A DNA stretch of 64,000 nt from NCBI RefSeq assembly GCF_016917355.1, contig NZ_CP070304.1, positions 124,001-188,000 of the forward strand. Direction: 5' to 3'. Below, in pieces: positions 45,189 through 54,517 of the stretch (position 1 is its first letter; each line of letters begins with the position of its first letter). Under the pieces are notes generated by a model that was not told the origin of the DNA, ran no database searches, and saw only the letters and a list, made by a program, of their open reading frames with translations. Position numbers and translations under genes: made by a program. Origin of the DNA: Glaciimonas sp. PAMC28666. Lineage in GTDB: Bacteria > Pseudomonadota > Gammaproteobacteria > Burkholderiales > Burkholderiaceae_D.

Positions 45189-46636
45189 GACGCTTGTCCT
45201 TTTAGGGTATCAAAAATGCCCATCCAAATGTCTTTCACCTTAGAAGAAAGACCGACTGCGATAGTGATAAATACACCGCCTCCCGCCAAAACTGAAACAA
45301 TGTGCACCGCAAACGGATTGATTTTAGCCCGCTCTCCGACGATAAAGATGAAGAAGCTCACTACCGCCATTCCAGCCAAAGCAATGAACATGGGTGTAAG
45401 GCTGCGTACGTATTCGCGCAACTGCATATCAAGCACGTTTTTCAAAAAAAACATCTGAATGGGAACCCCTATGGCGGCCCGCATTGCCCATAGTACGGCT
45501 GCAAAAATAACACCATAGGTTGGCAATAAAGGAAGGAAAACGGCCCAAAGAACGGTACTTAATAGCGCGACACCAAGATTGACAGAGGTTTTGCCAGACG
45601 CCGCGAAAATGACTGTGTGCGTAAACGTAAATGCCTGAACCACACCCATGCCCAGGACGATCCGCAGATAAGGACCCGCACCCAACCACTGCGGGCCGAA
45701 CACGGTTCCTATCAACCAAGAGGCATGAAGTGCCGCAAGCATGAAAATTGGCGGCGCAGACAGGGAGACGACCTGTACCACATCGAGGAAACGCCGCCGA
45801 AGCTCTGCAGTTTTAGATTGATAAACTGACAGATATGGCAGCATTACCGAAGCCACGGGCATACATAAAAGTTGAAATAAAATATCGTAAAGTCGGACCG
45901 CGAGTGAATACATTCCTAAAGCGGACGCGCCGAAAAAAGCACCCACCGCAATTTGATCCAGGCGGCTCACTCCCGCTTCAAGGACTCTGGTAAAAAAAGT
46001 ATTTGCAGCAATTCCACCGACCTGTTTCAAACTGGATAGTGAAAAGACCAACGAAGGTCTCCATCCGGCACTGAGGACCGCTACAATTGTTCCAGTAATG
46101 GCATTAATGACGTGTAGCGATAGTACGGCCAGCAAACCGAATCCGTTCCAGGCCAGATAGATACCGACCACGCCTCCCAAAAACGTCGCCGATACATTAC
46201 GTATAGCGATAGCCCGATACTCGAGTCCTCGCCGCAGCCAGGAAACAGGTGACAAGCCGATGGCCGTCACAAAACTGGCAAGTGCTACAGCACGCAGTGC
46301 CAAAACCAGCCCCGGTTCATGCATGGCGTGGGCTGCCAGTGGGGCTAGCAAAGCGATTGCAAGTCCCAGGACGCCTGCTGCAATTACTTGCGCCCAGAAC
46401 ACTGTACTAAAAAATTTCTGATCTTTTGCGTCTTGGTGACGCACGAATTGATCGCTCAGTCCTAAATCAATGACAGCATCGAGAAATACACCAACCGCTA
46501 TAGCCATTGCCATCACACCGAGTGGAGCGGGACCAAGCTTGCGCGTCAGAGGGATAAAAAAAGCAAACGAAAGGCCCCTCGTAGCGAAAGAATTGATAAA
46601 CGACCAGAATGAGGCCGGTCTGATGGAATTACTCAA
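45185..46636 (-). CDS. Wzx-type oligosaccharide flippase
   Basis: This is a 483-residue MOP-superfamily flippase with about 12-14 membrane helices, including the TRVLEAGVSRLDQIAVGAFFGASALGMYSLAVRLYD region near 215-250 that is typical of RfbX/Wzx proteins. The start is a TTG at 46636 with AAGGAT about 9 nt upstream. It would flip the lipid-linked repeat unit to the periplasm for the Wzy polymerase encoded two genes on. It lies 13 nt after epsI and overlaps the next glycosyltransferase. Confidence 0.9.
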   Translation of the reverse strand: MSNSIRPASFWSFINSFATRGLSFAFFIPLTRKLGPAPLGVMAMAIAVGVFLDAVIDLGLSDQFVRHQDAKDQKFFSTVFWAQVIAAGVLGLAIALLAPLAAHAMHEPGLVLALRAVALASFVTAIGLSPVSWLRRGLEYRAIAIRNVSATFLGGVVGIYLAWNGFGLLAVLSLHVINAITGTIVAVLSAGWRPSLVFSLSSLKQVGGIAANTFFTRVLEAGVSRLDQIAVGAFFGASALGMYSLAVRLYDILFQLLCMPVASVMLPYLSVYQSKTAELRRRFLDVVQVVSLSAPPIFMLAALHASWLIGTVFGPQWLGAGPYLRIVLGMGVVQAFTFTHTVIFAASGKTSVNLGVALLSTVLWAVFLPLLPTYGVIFAAVLWAMRAAIGVPIQMFFLKNVLDMQLREYVRSLTPMFIALAGMAVVSFFIFIVGERAKINPFAVHIVSVLAGGGVFITIAVGLSSKVKDIWMGIFDTLKGQAS

Positions 46637-46649
46637 TTTGAATTAATCC

Positions 46650-47384
46650 TTAACCCGTCGACAACTGCGTGTCGCTACGATCATGGCCTTTAAGTGAATC
46701 AAGCTTCTGTTCACCCAAGAGAATTTTTCTGCCAGACAACGCTATTGCCTCCAATAAAGCATTCACGAATTTTTCCTGATAAGCGAAGGCGACCGACTGA
46801 TTCTGGTCAATGCTCGATACCCTGAAAAGCAGACCGTCCGCTACGCGTCCTCTGAGACCGTATGCAGTCCGTGCCAGGCCTTGTTCAATATTTCCGCGGA
46901 CAATCTTGTCGCCGATCCGCACCCAATAGGTGACCGGTTCCATCCGCACGCCAAGACGGGTCGCAAGTCGCATAGCCGGTATTTCGCTACCATTAAGACG
47001 TAGCCTGACCTTCTCTATGCCGCTGACGCTGAATCCCTGCGCCAGATAACACACTTCTGGGCGATGTATCTGTAGGTCGCGTTGTTGATCGCCACCATAA
47101 GCGATGGCGAGCATGATGTGATATCCGTCGCTGTTAACGTATGTACGCGAAAGCGATTGATCGTAGATCTTATCGAGGATCTCTTTTTGAGTCGTGTCTA
47201 CCACCAGAATGGAAGGTTGTAATTCTTCTTTCCAACCATTGAACGATGCAGGAATTATTGCCTGGAGATCGAAAGCGGGTGACTCAGCAGACATTTTATG
47301 TGTCGGTCGCAAAAAACTTGCGAGACCGAACGCTAGCAACATCAATACCAAAAGAGCCAAAGAACGCGGCGAAGGTTTTATCAC
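46650..47384 (-). CDS. epsI: Exosortase-associated protein EpsI
   Basis: This is a 244-residue protein with an N-terminal membrane anchor (about 9-25) and a periplasmic DUF3485 domain: IIPASFNGWKEE, DQSLSRTYVNSDGYHIMLAIAYGGDQQRDLQIHRPEVCYLAQGF and VTYWVRIGDKIV. The HRPEVCY block with its single Cys is the EpsI signature. It always accompanies an exosortase in EPS loci, either fused or adjacent. The start is GTG at 47384 in a GTGA overlap with xrtB, with GGGAG 7 nt upstream. Its exact biochemical role is unknown. Confidence 0.92.
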   Translation of the reverse strand: MIKPSPRSLALLVLMLLAFGLASFLRPTHKMSAESPAFDLQAIIPASFNGWKEELQPSILVVDTTQKEILDKIYDQSLSRTYVNSDGYHIMLAIAYGGDQQRDLQIHRPEVCYLAQGFSVSGIEKVRLRLNGSEIPAMRLATRLGVRMEPVTYWVRIGDKIVRGNIEQGLARTAYGLRGRVADGLLFRVSSIDQNQSVAFAYQEKFVNALLEAIALSGRKILLGEQKLDSLKGHDRSDTQLSTG

Positions 47385-48295
47385 TTAGCAGCTCCCTCAC
47401 GAAATAAACGCTTCCGGAGCCGCATCTTATCGAAAGATTTAAGCGCTGAATCGGTGCCCATTATTAATAGGAGTGCGCTAAGAAATAGCACTATTCCTGC
47501 GAAGCCGTGCAAAAATCCCTGACCTGCAGCGTCACCGAAATAGTAAGTAATGAGGGTTAGCGCCATCACCCGAATAACATTCGAAATAAATGAGATCGGC
47601 ATGATAAAAACAGCTAGAGAAACATTGCGGAAAAGCGACTCGTGTCGCACGAGATTAAGATAGAGCAATCCCAGCGATTCGAGCGCAAACAGCGTGTGCA
47701 ACCCTGCACAAGCATCCGCCACCAATAGTTGGTATTGGCCAATCTGCAAGATGATGCCACTACGTGCGATCGGGTAATTCATCCAATACAAAATATGCTC
47801 AACAACGTACGACACAGCCATTTTCATTGGCATCGTCATTGCATCCACCACAATGCCCGGCAACGGCAGCATAAAGAGCATGAAAAAAAAGGGAAACCAC
47901 TGCACCTTCAATGCTGCCCGGCCCCGTAAAAGCAGAACATGCGCGACCAAAACGCAGACAAATGAGCCAGTCTCAAGTAGCGCAATTTCTTGCGAACGTC
48001 CCACGACATATAGGAGTAATCCAAACAATAAAACCACCCACCCCGCTTTCGATACTGGTTTTCCGGCGCTGGCTTTCAGCATTTGAGGCCATTGCCGATA
48101 GATCAGCCACGTAGCAAGAACCAGGATAAGAGGCCCGTGTGCTTGCTCCTCGGTACTCCAAAGTCCGGTGGCGAGATCGTAAAAAGTCGGGATATAAAGG
48201 ATCAGCAGACAAGCCAAAACAGGCCACCACGCAGCACACAGGTTTTGCCATGTCGTCAGTCGCATGGCGGAACCATCGGCGACGTTTGTAGCCAC
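47381..48295 (-). CDS. xrtB: Exosortase B
   Basis: This 304-residue membrane transpeptidase has about eight helices and the exosortase/archaeosortase catalytic triad: C196 in LLVADACAGLHTL, R242 in SFISNVIRVM and H263 in GFLHGFAG. The order EpsG-exosortase-EpsI is characteristic of the XrtB subgroup. Exosortases cleave and attach PEP-CTERM proteins; no PEP-CTERM protein is encoded in this window, so substrates lie elsewhere. The start is a GTG at 48295 overlapping the epsG TAG by one base, with TAGGG 5 nt before it. Confidence 0.93.
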   Translation of the reverse strand: MATNVADGSAMRLTTWQNLCAAWWPVLACLLILYIPTFYDLATGLWSTEEQAHGPLILVLATWLIYRQWPQMLKASAGKPVSKAGWVVLLFGLLLYVVGRSQEIALLETGSFVCVLVAHVLLLRGRAALKVQWFPFFFMLFMLPLPGIVVDAMTMPMKMAVSYVVEHILYWMNYPIARSGIILQIGQYQLLVADACAGLHTLFALESLGLLYLNLVRHESLFRNVSLAVFIMPISFISNVIRVMALTLITYYFGDAAGQGFLHGFAGIVLFLSALLLIMGTDSALKSFDKMRLRKRLFREGAAK

Positions 48296-49182
48296 TAGTA
48301 CCCTACCAATACAGAACCCACGACCTCTACGCCAACGCGTGTAAATTGTTGCGTCATCGCATTGATATCGGCGACACGGGTCATATTCTTACGAGCAACC
48401 AAAAGGACGCCACCAGCTCGCGCAGCGATCGCTAGTGCGTCAGCACCAGCGGAGAAGGCAGAAACGTCATAAAGGATGACATCAAAGAGGTTGGAAATAC
48501 TGAGCGTCAGCGCACCAAAGGATCTGCGGCTAATCAGCTCCTGCGGGTTCGGTGGCAACGTACCTGCCTGCAGCACCGAAAGGCTATCAAAATAGGCGAC
48601 TTCTGCAATGGCATCCAAGTCCGCTCGCCCTGCAAGGATATCCGACAGACCCTGCTTCCCGGATATATTAAAAATTTGATGCTGTCGGGGTTTACGTAGA
48701 TTAGCGTCGACCAGTAAAGTTTGCTCGCCAAGTTGTGAAAACACGACAGCAAGATTCGCCGCGAATAAACTGGCACCCTCCCCAGGATTGACACTAACGA
48801 TGGCGAGTGTTTTACGACCAATGGCAAACCAGCGCAGCATCAGCTGACTGCGAATTGTCCGCAAGGTTTCCGCCTGCTCACCAAATGGCTCGTACACGGT
48901 GACCAGTTCCGCTGCAAAATTCCCCAGCCCAGGTTCTAAGTAAGAGTAGTCAAACTGGCGAGCCAGCACTTGCTGAATGTCTGCCTCCGTAATCAGGCCA
49001 AGACTCTGAGCGGCTTCACCAAAGCGCATGCCTTTCGCTTTTTGCTGACGCAGAATTTCTTCCGCATCTTCAAGGGTAATCTTGCCCATGTCGACCAGCA
49101 GGCGGCCGATGCTCGATTCGCGGACCTGCTGATGTGGCACTGCTGCGGTATTGATATTAGGCGGATACATCGGACGTTCCAT
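48295..49182 (-). CDS. epsG: EpsG-type BY-kinase-like protein with N-terminal MshEN-like domain and altered P-loop
   Basis: This 295-residue protein combines two parts. Residues 24-47 and 53-76 form two 24-residue MshEN-type motifs with a five-residue spacer: G26, G33, L44 and Q47 in the first, and R53, G55, G62, L73 and Q76 in the second. The first lacks the leading Arg (Ser 24). From about 120 on it is a MinD/BY-kinase-like ATPase of the EpsG family with Walker A' [13 protein letters not shown] near 157-169. The P-loop reads VNPGEGAS (131-138) with Ala 137 where the Lys should be. No Tyr cluster is seen at the C-terminus, only a final Tyr. It probably regulates EpsF-dependent chain length. 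It overlaps epsF by 26 nt. Confidence 0.88.
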   Translation of the reverse strand: MERPMYPPNINTAAVPHQQVRESSIGRLLVDMGKITLEDAEEILRQQKAKGMRFGEAAQSLGLITEADIQQVLARQFDYSYLEPGLGNFAAELVTVYEPFGEQAETLRTIRSQLMLRWFAIGRKTLAIVSVNPGEGASLFAANLAVVFSQLGEQTLLVDANLRKPRQHQIFNISGKQGLSDILAGRADLDAIAEVAYFDSLSVLQAGTLPPNPQELISRRSFGALTLSISNLFDVILYDVSAFSAGADALAIAARAGGVLLVARKNMTRVADINAMTQQFTRVGVEVVGSVLVGY

Positions 49183-50593
49183 GATCTATTTTTAACTTCA
49201 CGTTGCGGCGCAAAAATCGACTCAAAAATTCTCTCCGAACACGTATCGGTGGATTCCAATGCAGCACGCCAAGGACCGGTATTTGAATCACATCACCCAT
49301 ATCTTCACTTGATCTGACGCGCCGATCCATCAGTTCGGTCAGCAATCCCAAACCAAGACCCAGCATGGTTCCCAAAAAGATCGCTAACAATGTATTGAGT
49401 AATATTTTTCGATTGGCGGGCACAATGGGTGCGATCGCTAAATTCAAAACCGCGATGTCAGATTGATTGGACTGCCCTTCCATGTTGGTCTGGTTATATC
49501 GCAAGGCTGCGCCCTCGTAAGCGCGCTGTGCATTTTCCATCTCCGTGGTTAACACTTTAAATTCATCACGCGCACTATTCAAAGTAATCACTGTATTTTT
49601 TTGAGCGAGCAGGGCGGCACGAATTTCCGCTTCACGTTGCTGATAAATACGCGCATTTCCCGCTACGCCGCCACTTGTCAGTTTTATTTGTTCATCAAGA
49701 TTGGCGTGCAGTTGATCAATTTCAGATTTTGCCGCTTTATATTGCGGATGATTTTTTCCTAGCTGTTGTGAGGTATCCGCAAATTTAGCCTCTGCAACAG
49801 AGAGGCTGGATTTGATCGTTTGAACTAACGGGTTAGCCAAGACGTCAGGCGATGCATTTGCGCTATCTTGCGTCTGACGCTGACGCGATCTTGCTTCCAT
49901 TGACTGGGCTTGTGCCAGCACCAATTGCGTGGATAAATCATTGAGTCGCGCCGACTCAACGTCCAGTCGATTGTCGGCATTAATAATGCCGTGTGCTTTT
50001 TGATAAGCAGATAATTTGTTTTGAGCCTGTTCAAGTTTCTGGCGCAAAAGCTTGATTTGGTCTGTAATATATCCCGAGGCTTTTTGAGATGGTTCGCTTT
50101 TGAGCTGGATACTGACTTGCTGATACGCCGAGGCGAAAGCATTTGCAATGCCTGCCGCAAATTGGGGATCCGCGCCCTTGAAGCTAATGTCGATGACACT
50201 GCTTTCGCGGGATGGTACAACGTCCATTTTTTTCAGTAACAGATCGGCCAACCAGTCACGGATGGTGCCTTCGCCCTCCGTGGCCTTGATGAATTGTTCT
50301 TTGACGATCGGACCTTCCGTCAGCTTCAAGTCATCCACAACTTTTAGCGCTACAGTACGGCTACTAATGATATCGACCTGGGTTGCCATGTACCCCGGCA
50401 TCAGCAGGGCTGGCAAGACGACCCCCGTGACGGGATCAACACCCTTGTAATTAATGACTAAAGAAGTAGTCGCCTTGTAACTTTTTGGCAGCAGAAGACT
50501 AAACGCCAACGTCGTCAAAATTGTTGCGATAAGCGTGATCAGAATGATCCTGTAACGGGCACGTACAATCAGCAAAAACTGCGTAAAATTCAT
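49157..50593 (-). CDS. epsF: Polysaccharide copolymerase / chain-length determinant EpsF
   Basis: This is a 478-residue Wzz/PCP-2-type protein with membrane helix 1 near 17-37 ([19 protein letters not shown]), a large coiled-coil periplasmic part (residues about 60-400, with KQKL and QAQS heptads), and membrane helix 2 near 415-435 ([20 protein letters not shown]). The Pro-rich [10 protein letters not shown] segment before helix 2 is characteristic. The cytoplasmic tail is basic. It sets polymer length together with EpsG and links to the EpsE export channel. A 515-nt untranslated region with copy 2 of the 38-bp element lies upstream. Confidence 0.92.
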   Translation of the reverse strand: MNFTQFLLIVRARYRIILITLIATILTTLAFSLLLPKSYKATTSLVINYKGVDPVTGVVLPALLMPGYMATQVDIISSRTVALKVVDDLKLTEGPIVKEQFIKATEGEGTIRDWLADLLLKKMDVVPSRESSVIDISFKGADPQFAAGIANAFASAYQQVSIQLKSEPSQKASGYITDQIKLLRQKLEQAQNKLSAYQKAHGIINADNRLDVESARLNDLSTQLVLAQAQSMEARSRQRQTQDSANASPDVLANPLVQTIKSSLSVAEAKFADTSQQLGKNHPQYKAAKSEIDQLHANLDEQIKLTSGGVAGNARIYQQREAEIRAALLAQKNTVITLNSARDEFKVLTTEMENAQRAYEGAALRYNQTNMEGQSNQSDIAVLNLAIAPIVPANRKILLNTLLAIFLGTMLGLGLGLLTELMDRRVRSSEDMGDVIQIPVLGVLHWNPPIRVRREFLSRFLRRNVKLKIDHGTSDVSA

Positions 50594-51108
50594 TTTTAAC
50601 TCTCAAAACCTGACTAATGCGCTCAGTCCGATACAACATTTACGCGACAACATCGAATTATTTGAACATCGCATGACTTCTTCAGCGGCCGAACGGCTAC
50701 GCAGGGAATGAAGCCGCGATGTGCCTTTTAAGGTTGGGCTTAACCACTTCCAAGCATCCATTCATAGCAGCGACAGCACGATGGCAGATTTCGTTTATCT
50801 GCCGATAGTCGCCTATGCTCGACCCGGGTTTTTCACCTGATGGTCGCCGTTATCCAAATTTCGCAAGAGTTCATAAAAGCCTTAGACCGGCGCGACTTTC
50901 ATTACGCGCGCGATACGATATTTTTAACCATCTAACTATCTGATCTAATTGAACTTATGTCTGCACGCAAGCTTTATTATAGGAAATAAAAATATCAGCA
51001 ACCCTACCAATACCTATATTTCCTGACATTCGACCATCGCTGGATTGGCTGTTTATTTCGGACAGGCACCCCTTGTTTATGAGTATCCATGCCTTTCGAT
51101 GTCAATAA
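50594..51108 (-). promoter_or_regulatory. Long leader region of the epsF operon
   Basis: This is a 515-bp region between epsE and epsF. Copy 2 of the 38-bp element sits at its upstream end (50992-51029), with TATAAT on the minus strand at 50981-50976. If transcription starts just after that hexamer, the leader would be about 375 nt, long for this genome. I found no gene in it and no recognisable riboswitch class; it could carry an RNA control element such as a c-di-GMP sensor or an attenuator. Confidence 0.5.
50992..51029 (-). promoter_or_regulatory. 38-bp EPS dyad element, copy 2 (upstream of epsF)
   Basis: Read on the minus strand it starts ATGTCAGGAAATATAGG and ends GGGTTGCTGATAT, with TATTGGTAGG in the middle. 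It matches copy 3 at 30 of 38 and copy 1 at 29 of 38 positions. TATTTCC and then TATAAT (50981-50976) follow within 16 nt; copy 3 has a similar TTATTTCC-TATAAT arrangement. It faces the epsF-epsG-xrtB-epsI-wzx-glycosyltransferase operon. Confidence 0.78.
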
Positions 51109-51909
51109 TTAAAATAAACTTTCCTGCACATACAACACGTCGTCGGGTCCCACCTTGTCGCCGTGCTGAACCGTCGTTTCTTGTAAAACACCCTTGGCGT
51201 CCAGACGCTTAAGACGAACTCCGCGTGCGGTTCCGCGTTGACTTAGCCCCCCACCGACGGACAAAGCCTGTAATACAGTCATGTTACGTTCCAGCCGATA
51301 TGCTCCCGGACGTTGGATTTCGCCATAAATATAGAAGCGCGGTGCGCGTTCTATGTAGATAACGTCACCACCCAGTAATTCCTGATTTGATTGCATGTCG
51401 CCTGTACGCACCATGTCGATCAAATCAATGACTTCTTTTTGTGTTTTACCATCGCGTTGACGAATCAAAGTGACGGTATCGCCTGCGTCAGCATTACCGC
51501 CGCCCGCGAGAGCGAGAATATCCGTCAAACTTCGCTTGCCATCGATAGCATATCGCCCTGGCCGATTGACCTGGCCCAAAACGGAAACCACCTGACTTTG
51601 CATCGATGTGACAATAATATTTACTTGAGCGTTGTGAATAAAGCCGCCGGTTTCTAGCAAGTTCGCAATTTTCTTCTCGCTCACCGAGGTGGAGACGCCG
51701 CCAACCGAGACATCGCCTATCAGTGGAAAAGAAATACTGCCGTCCTCGTTGATACGGGTTTCCAACGCTAGATCAGGATGATCATAGACGGAGATTTTGA
51801 TCACATCACCCGCACCAAGCTGGATGTCGGCGGCCGAGGCGGTATTTAACAATGCGCCGTTCAGCAAGCTAAAAAGTAGCACCATTACTAGTAAACGATA
51901 TTTTTTCAT
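51109..51909 (-). CDS. epsE: Polysaccharide export outer-membrane protein EpsE (Wza-like)
   Basis: This is a protein of about 266 residues from the ATG at 51909 (MKKYRLLVM..., typical signal peptide ending NTASA-AD); an in-frame ATG at 51924 is possible. The Poly_export domain shows AGDVIKISVYDHPDLALETRINEDGSISFPLIGDV, and SLBB domains follow (VSVLGQVNRPGRYAIDG and FYIYGEIQRPGAYRLERNMTVLQALSVGGGL). It has no lipobox Cys, unlike E. coli Wza. It forms the outer-membrane exit pore for the polymer. The upstream gene epsD is 85-100 nt away. Confidence 0.92.
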   Translation of the reverse strand: MKKYRLLVMVLLFSLLNGALLNTASAADIQLGAGDVIKISVYDHPDLALETRINEDGSISFPLIGDVSVGGVSTSVSEKKIANLLETGGFIHNAQVNIIVTSMQSQVVSVLGQVNRPGRYAIDGKRSLTDILALAGGGNADAGDTVTLIRQRDGKTQKEVIDLIDMVRTGDMQSNQELLGGDVIYIERAPRFYIYGEIQRPGAYRLERNMTVLQALSVGGGLSQRGTARGVRLKRLDAKGVLQETTVQHGDKVGPDDVLYVQESLF

Positions 51910-52008
51910 GGTGATCACATCCATTTCAACTTTAAATAAGCCACTGATAAATCTTGGTTTGAATCTCGGAAAATTAGCTAACGCTATAAACGCTCTATGC
52001 GAGTCACT

Positions 52009-52962
52009 TTACTTTAGCCCAGCTACTCCACGATCAATATGGTTTGCAGCCGTTCCCTTATCCGCCACTGGCATGGCGGCGGCAACTGGCGCAACTTTTT
52101 CCTTGCCGAGCAAGCCCTCGTTAAGATATTCAATTTTTGCTGTAGCGTGTAAATGCGCCACTTCGGCAGCCTCTGCATCTTTATTTGTTTTATTGATCAA
52201 AAATTGTTCGATTTGAGCAGCAGCAGCTTGCACTGTGACGGGAGTATCCTTTACTTCTTGCAGGACGATCAAAATGCTGCGCGGTCCCTCATTGATGGTA
52301 AAGAGCTGCCCTCTTGCCATCGTTTTCATTATCTTGGCAATATCGGGGCCCAGATCAACACTGGTGCGCGCCACATGCGTCGGTGCAAATTCCACTTTCT
52401 TACTTTCCAACCATGTCGCAACCTCGTCCAGTGATTTTGCGCTGCCCATCAAAGCGACGAGTTCCGGACTTTGGTTCCTTGAGTCAATAATCAATTCTCT
52501 CAGTTCATATTGTTTGCGCTGAGAAAATAAATCAGGGTTTTTTTGATAGAACGCCTCAACATCCAACGTCGATGGCTTGACGATACTTGGGGCTTTTTTA
52601 CGTAAATAAGCTTGAGCTAAAATCTGCGCTTTATCGCGTTCGATTGCCTGCATGATCAAAGGATCGCGATCAATTTTTTCAGACAGCGCTGCGGCAACGA
52701 GCAACTGTCGGTCAATCAGACCGTCCAATATTTGTCTCTTCGTGAACTTCTGCAGATCGCCCGCATGTTGCAGTTCGTCGTTCAGTTGAAGCACCGTAAT
52801 TTCTTGGCCATCGACCTTCGCAAGCGACTGGCCCGCGGCTTTTTCTTTATTCCCGCAAGCGGCCAAAGTGACCGCAATCAGTAAAAGGAGCGCCCCACCG
52901 ATAATGCGATTAGAAACAGTTTTGGCATTCGTAACGGGCTGCAAGGCAATGATTGGACTCAT
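52009..52962 (-). CDS. epsD: EpsD-type peptidyl-prolyl isomerase-like lipoprotein
   Basis: This is a 317-residue protein with a lipobox VTLAAC (Cys 36), so it is probably a lipoprotein. A SurA/PpiC-like arrangement follows: an N-terminal helical part (TVLQLNDELQHAGDLQKFTKRQILDGLIDRQLLV), a parvulin-like stretch, and C-terminal helices. The canonical parvulin active-site pattern is weak. AGGAG lies 9 nt before the ATG. EpsD proteins accompany XrtB-type EPS clusters and probably chaperone outer-membrane components such as EpsL or EpsE. Confidence 0.85.
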   Translation of the reverse strand: MSPIIALQPVTNAKTVSNRIIGGALLLLIAVTLAACGNKEKAAGQSLAKVDGQEITVLQLNDELQHAGDLQKFTKRQILDGLIDRQLLVAAALSEKIDRDPLIMQAIERDKAQILAQAYLRKKAPSIVKPSTLDVEAFYQKNPDLFSQRKQYELRELIIDSRNQSPELVALMGSAKSLDEVATWLESKKVEFAPTHVARTSVDLGPDIAKIMKTMARGQLFTINEGPRSILIVLQEVKDTPVTVQAAAAQIEQFLINKTNKDAEAAEVAHLHATAKIEYLNEGLLGKEKVAPVAAAMPVADKGTAANHIDRGVAGLK

Positions 52963-53040
52963 TAAAACTTTACTCCTTCGATAGGATTAAATGGGAAATC
53001 TACAAATTGGGTACTTAAAAGGTAGCGCAATGAATTGAAA

Positions 53041-54321
53041 TTAAAACTCATAATGCGCATTCACATGCGCGCCGTTGGCGCGAAAACCCAATTGCGTGAT
53101 TGTTGAGTTCAAGGTTTCATGGAAAATTGCAGCACTTAACTGAAGGTGCGAATAGGGAAGATAAGTTAACCCCAGACCGGCTTTACGATCGCGGTCGATG
53201 CGGGTGGCCGTCGTTACGCCCCCCAATACGGCGACACCGTTATAGTCGCGTTGCTCAATATTAAAGGAGCTTTCGATGCGGAGTTTAGACGTAACGTCCC
53301 AACCCCCGCCCAAACTGACTCCATGAACCAGAGCGTAGTTAGCGGTCAGATCGGCCACTGCACTGACTTCGCGCCAGACATTTATCGCCACGCCAATCTT
53401 GCCCGTAGCTGCCCAGGTCCCGATCAATCGCGCGTTAGTCCCGTTGAAATTTTCCGATGAAAACGTATCGTAATTTCGCTGTACCCATCCCCCGAGAAAT
53501 TGTATGCGTGATTTACCGCTCACCTGCCAATCAATCTTTCCCTTAACTTCATTTTGAATATAGTTAGTCCCCAGGACCAGTCCATGACAGTCGCTATCCG
53601 GACAGCCGCCTCGAATATGGCGAAGTTGCACACCGATCGTGCTGCTGCTGGGCGCCAGATAATCAAGCCCTAGCTCAGTCGTGTCCTGCGTCTGGTCGCT
53701 GCCGTGCAATGCGTCCAGATCGTACGATAACTGGTAGTGCGTGATGGCACCATGCATGCGCCAGTCTGCGCCGAAGCGCCAGCCAGCATCGATGGAATTA
53801 GTCCACTGACGTCGCACATTACCTTGAAGCGGTAAATTACTTTGAACTGTGCGGAAGCTATCGAACGGGGTCAGCGACTCCGAATAATTGGTTGAAGCAT
53901 TTCCCTCCAGGTTATTACCAATGTGCCAGTTCCAGTTGGCAAGTAGGTCTTCACCCGTGTTGTCGAATTGATTGAAGTGATCGAAACTGGATCGATTCAG
54001 ACTAATGTCGGCGGTAAAGTGTTGTTGGCTTATTTGCTCGGAGAAGCGCAAACCACCTGTAGCACGCCTGACGGTATCTGACATTTGACCAGAACCTTCC
54101 GCAATCTTGGCCGCGGCACTATCGTAAAACCGTAGCAGATTGTCCTCGTAAAAGACGGTGTAATCTACGTAAGGTGTGACGGCGCGCGGCGTGACGGCGC
54201 CCGGCGTATCGCCAGTACCCATCGCGGCGAATGCAGGGACTGTGAAAACGGCACCTGAAATGATCGACAACGCGCTTAGCGCACGTGCGGTGGAACAGCG
54301 GTTGATGTGAAGCGGGTACAT
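53041..54321 (-). CDS. epsL: Outer-membrane beta-barrel EPS protein EpsL
   Basis: This is a 426-residue protein with a signal peptide (ending near PAFAAMG) and a series of alternating beta-strands (for example TADISLNRSSFDHF, NSIDAGWRFGADWRMHGAITHYQLSYDL, TIGVQLRHIRGG) ending in HVNAHYEF with terminal Phe. It matches the EpsL family of XrtB-type EPS loci and resembles a porin-like exit or anchoring barrel. It is the first gene of the epsL-epsD-epsE unit; copy 3 of the 38-bp element lies about 200 nt upstream. No Shine-Dalgarno is obvious. Confidence 0.85.
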   Translation of the reverse strand: MYPLHINRCSTARALSALSIISGAVFTVPAFAAMGTGDTPGAVTPRAVTPYVDYTVFYEDNLLRFYDSAAAKIAEGSGQMSDTVRRATGGLRFSEQISQQHFTADISLNRSSFDHFNQFDNTGEDLLANWNWHIGNNLEGNASTNYSESLTPFDSFRTVQSNLPLQGNVRRQWTNSIDAGWRFGADWRMHGAITHYQLSYDLDALHGSDQTQDTTELGLDYLAPSSSTIGVQLRHIRGGCPDSDCHGLVLGTNYIQNEVKGKIDWQVSGKSRIQFLGGWVQRNYDTFSSENFNGTNARLIGTWAATGKIGVAINVWREVSAVADLTANYALVHGVSLGGGWDVTSKLRIESSFNIEQRDYNGVAVLGGVTTATRIDRDRKAGLGLTYLPYSHLQLSAAIFHETLNSTITQLGFRANGAHVNAHYEF

Positions 54322-54517
54322 ATAAAATTTGTGTTTCGGTCCAGTTGCAATTGCAGAATCCGGCTTTTATTGCCCATTGATGGCTAGATACTTCACCTTT
54401 GGCGCGCCGCCAGCAATACGCCAAGGGGGCCTAACTTCGGTGTTGCATCGTTTTTTGCTGGCTTCCGCTTGACCAGCTAAAAAGTGTTTTCTATTAAATA
54501 ATTATATCCAGGAAATA

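Noticed and set aside
54119-54424. 101-codon open frame overlapping the 5' end of epsL
   Set aside because: It is an alternative frame of the epsL coding region with no signal or domain of its own.
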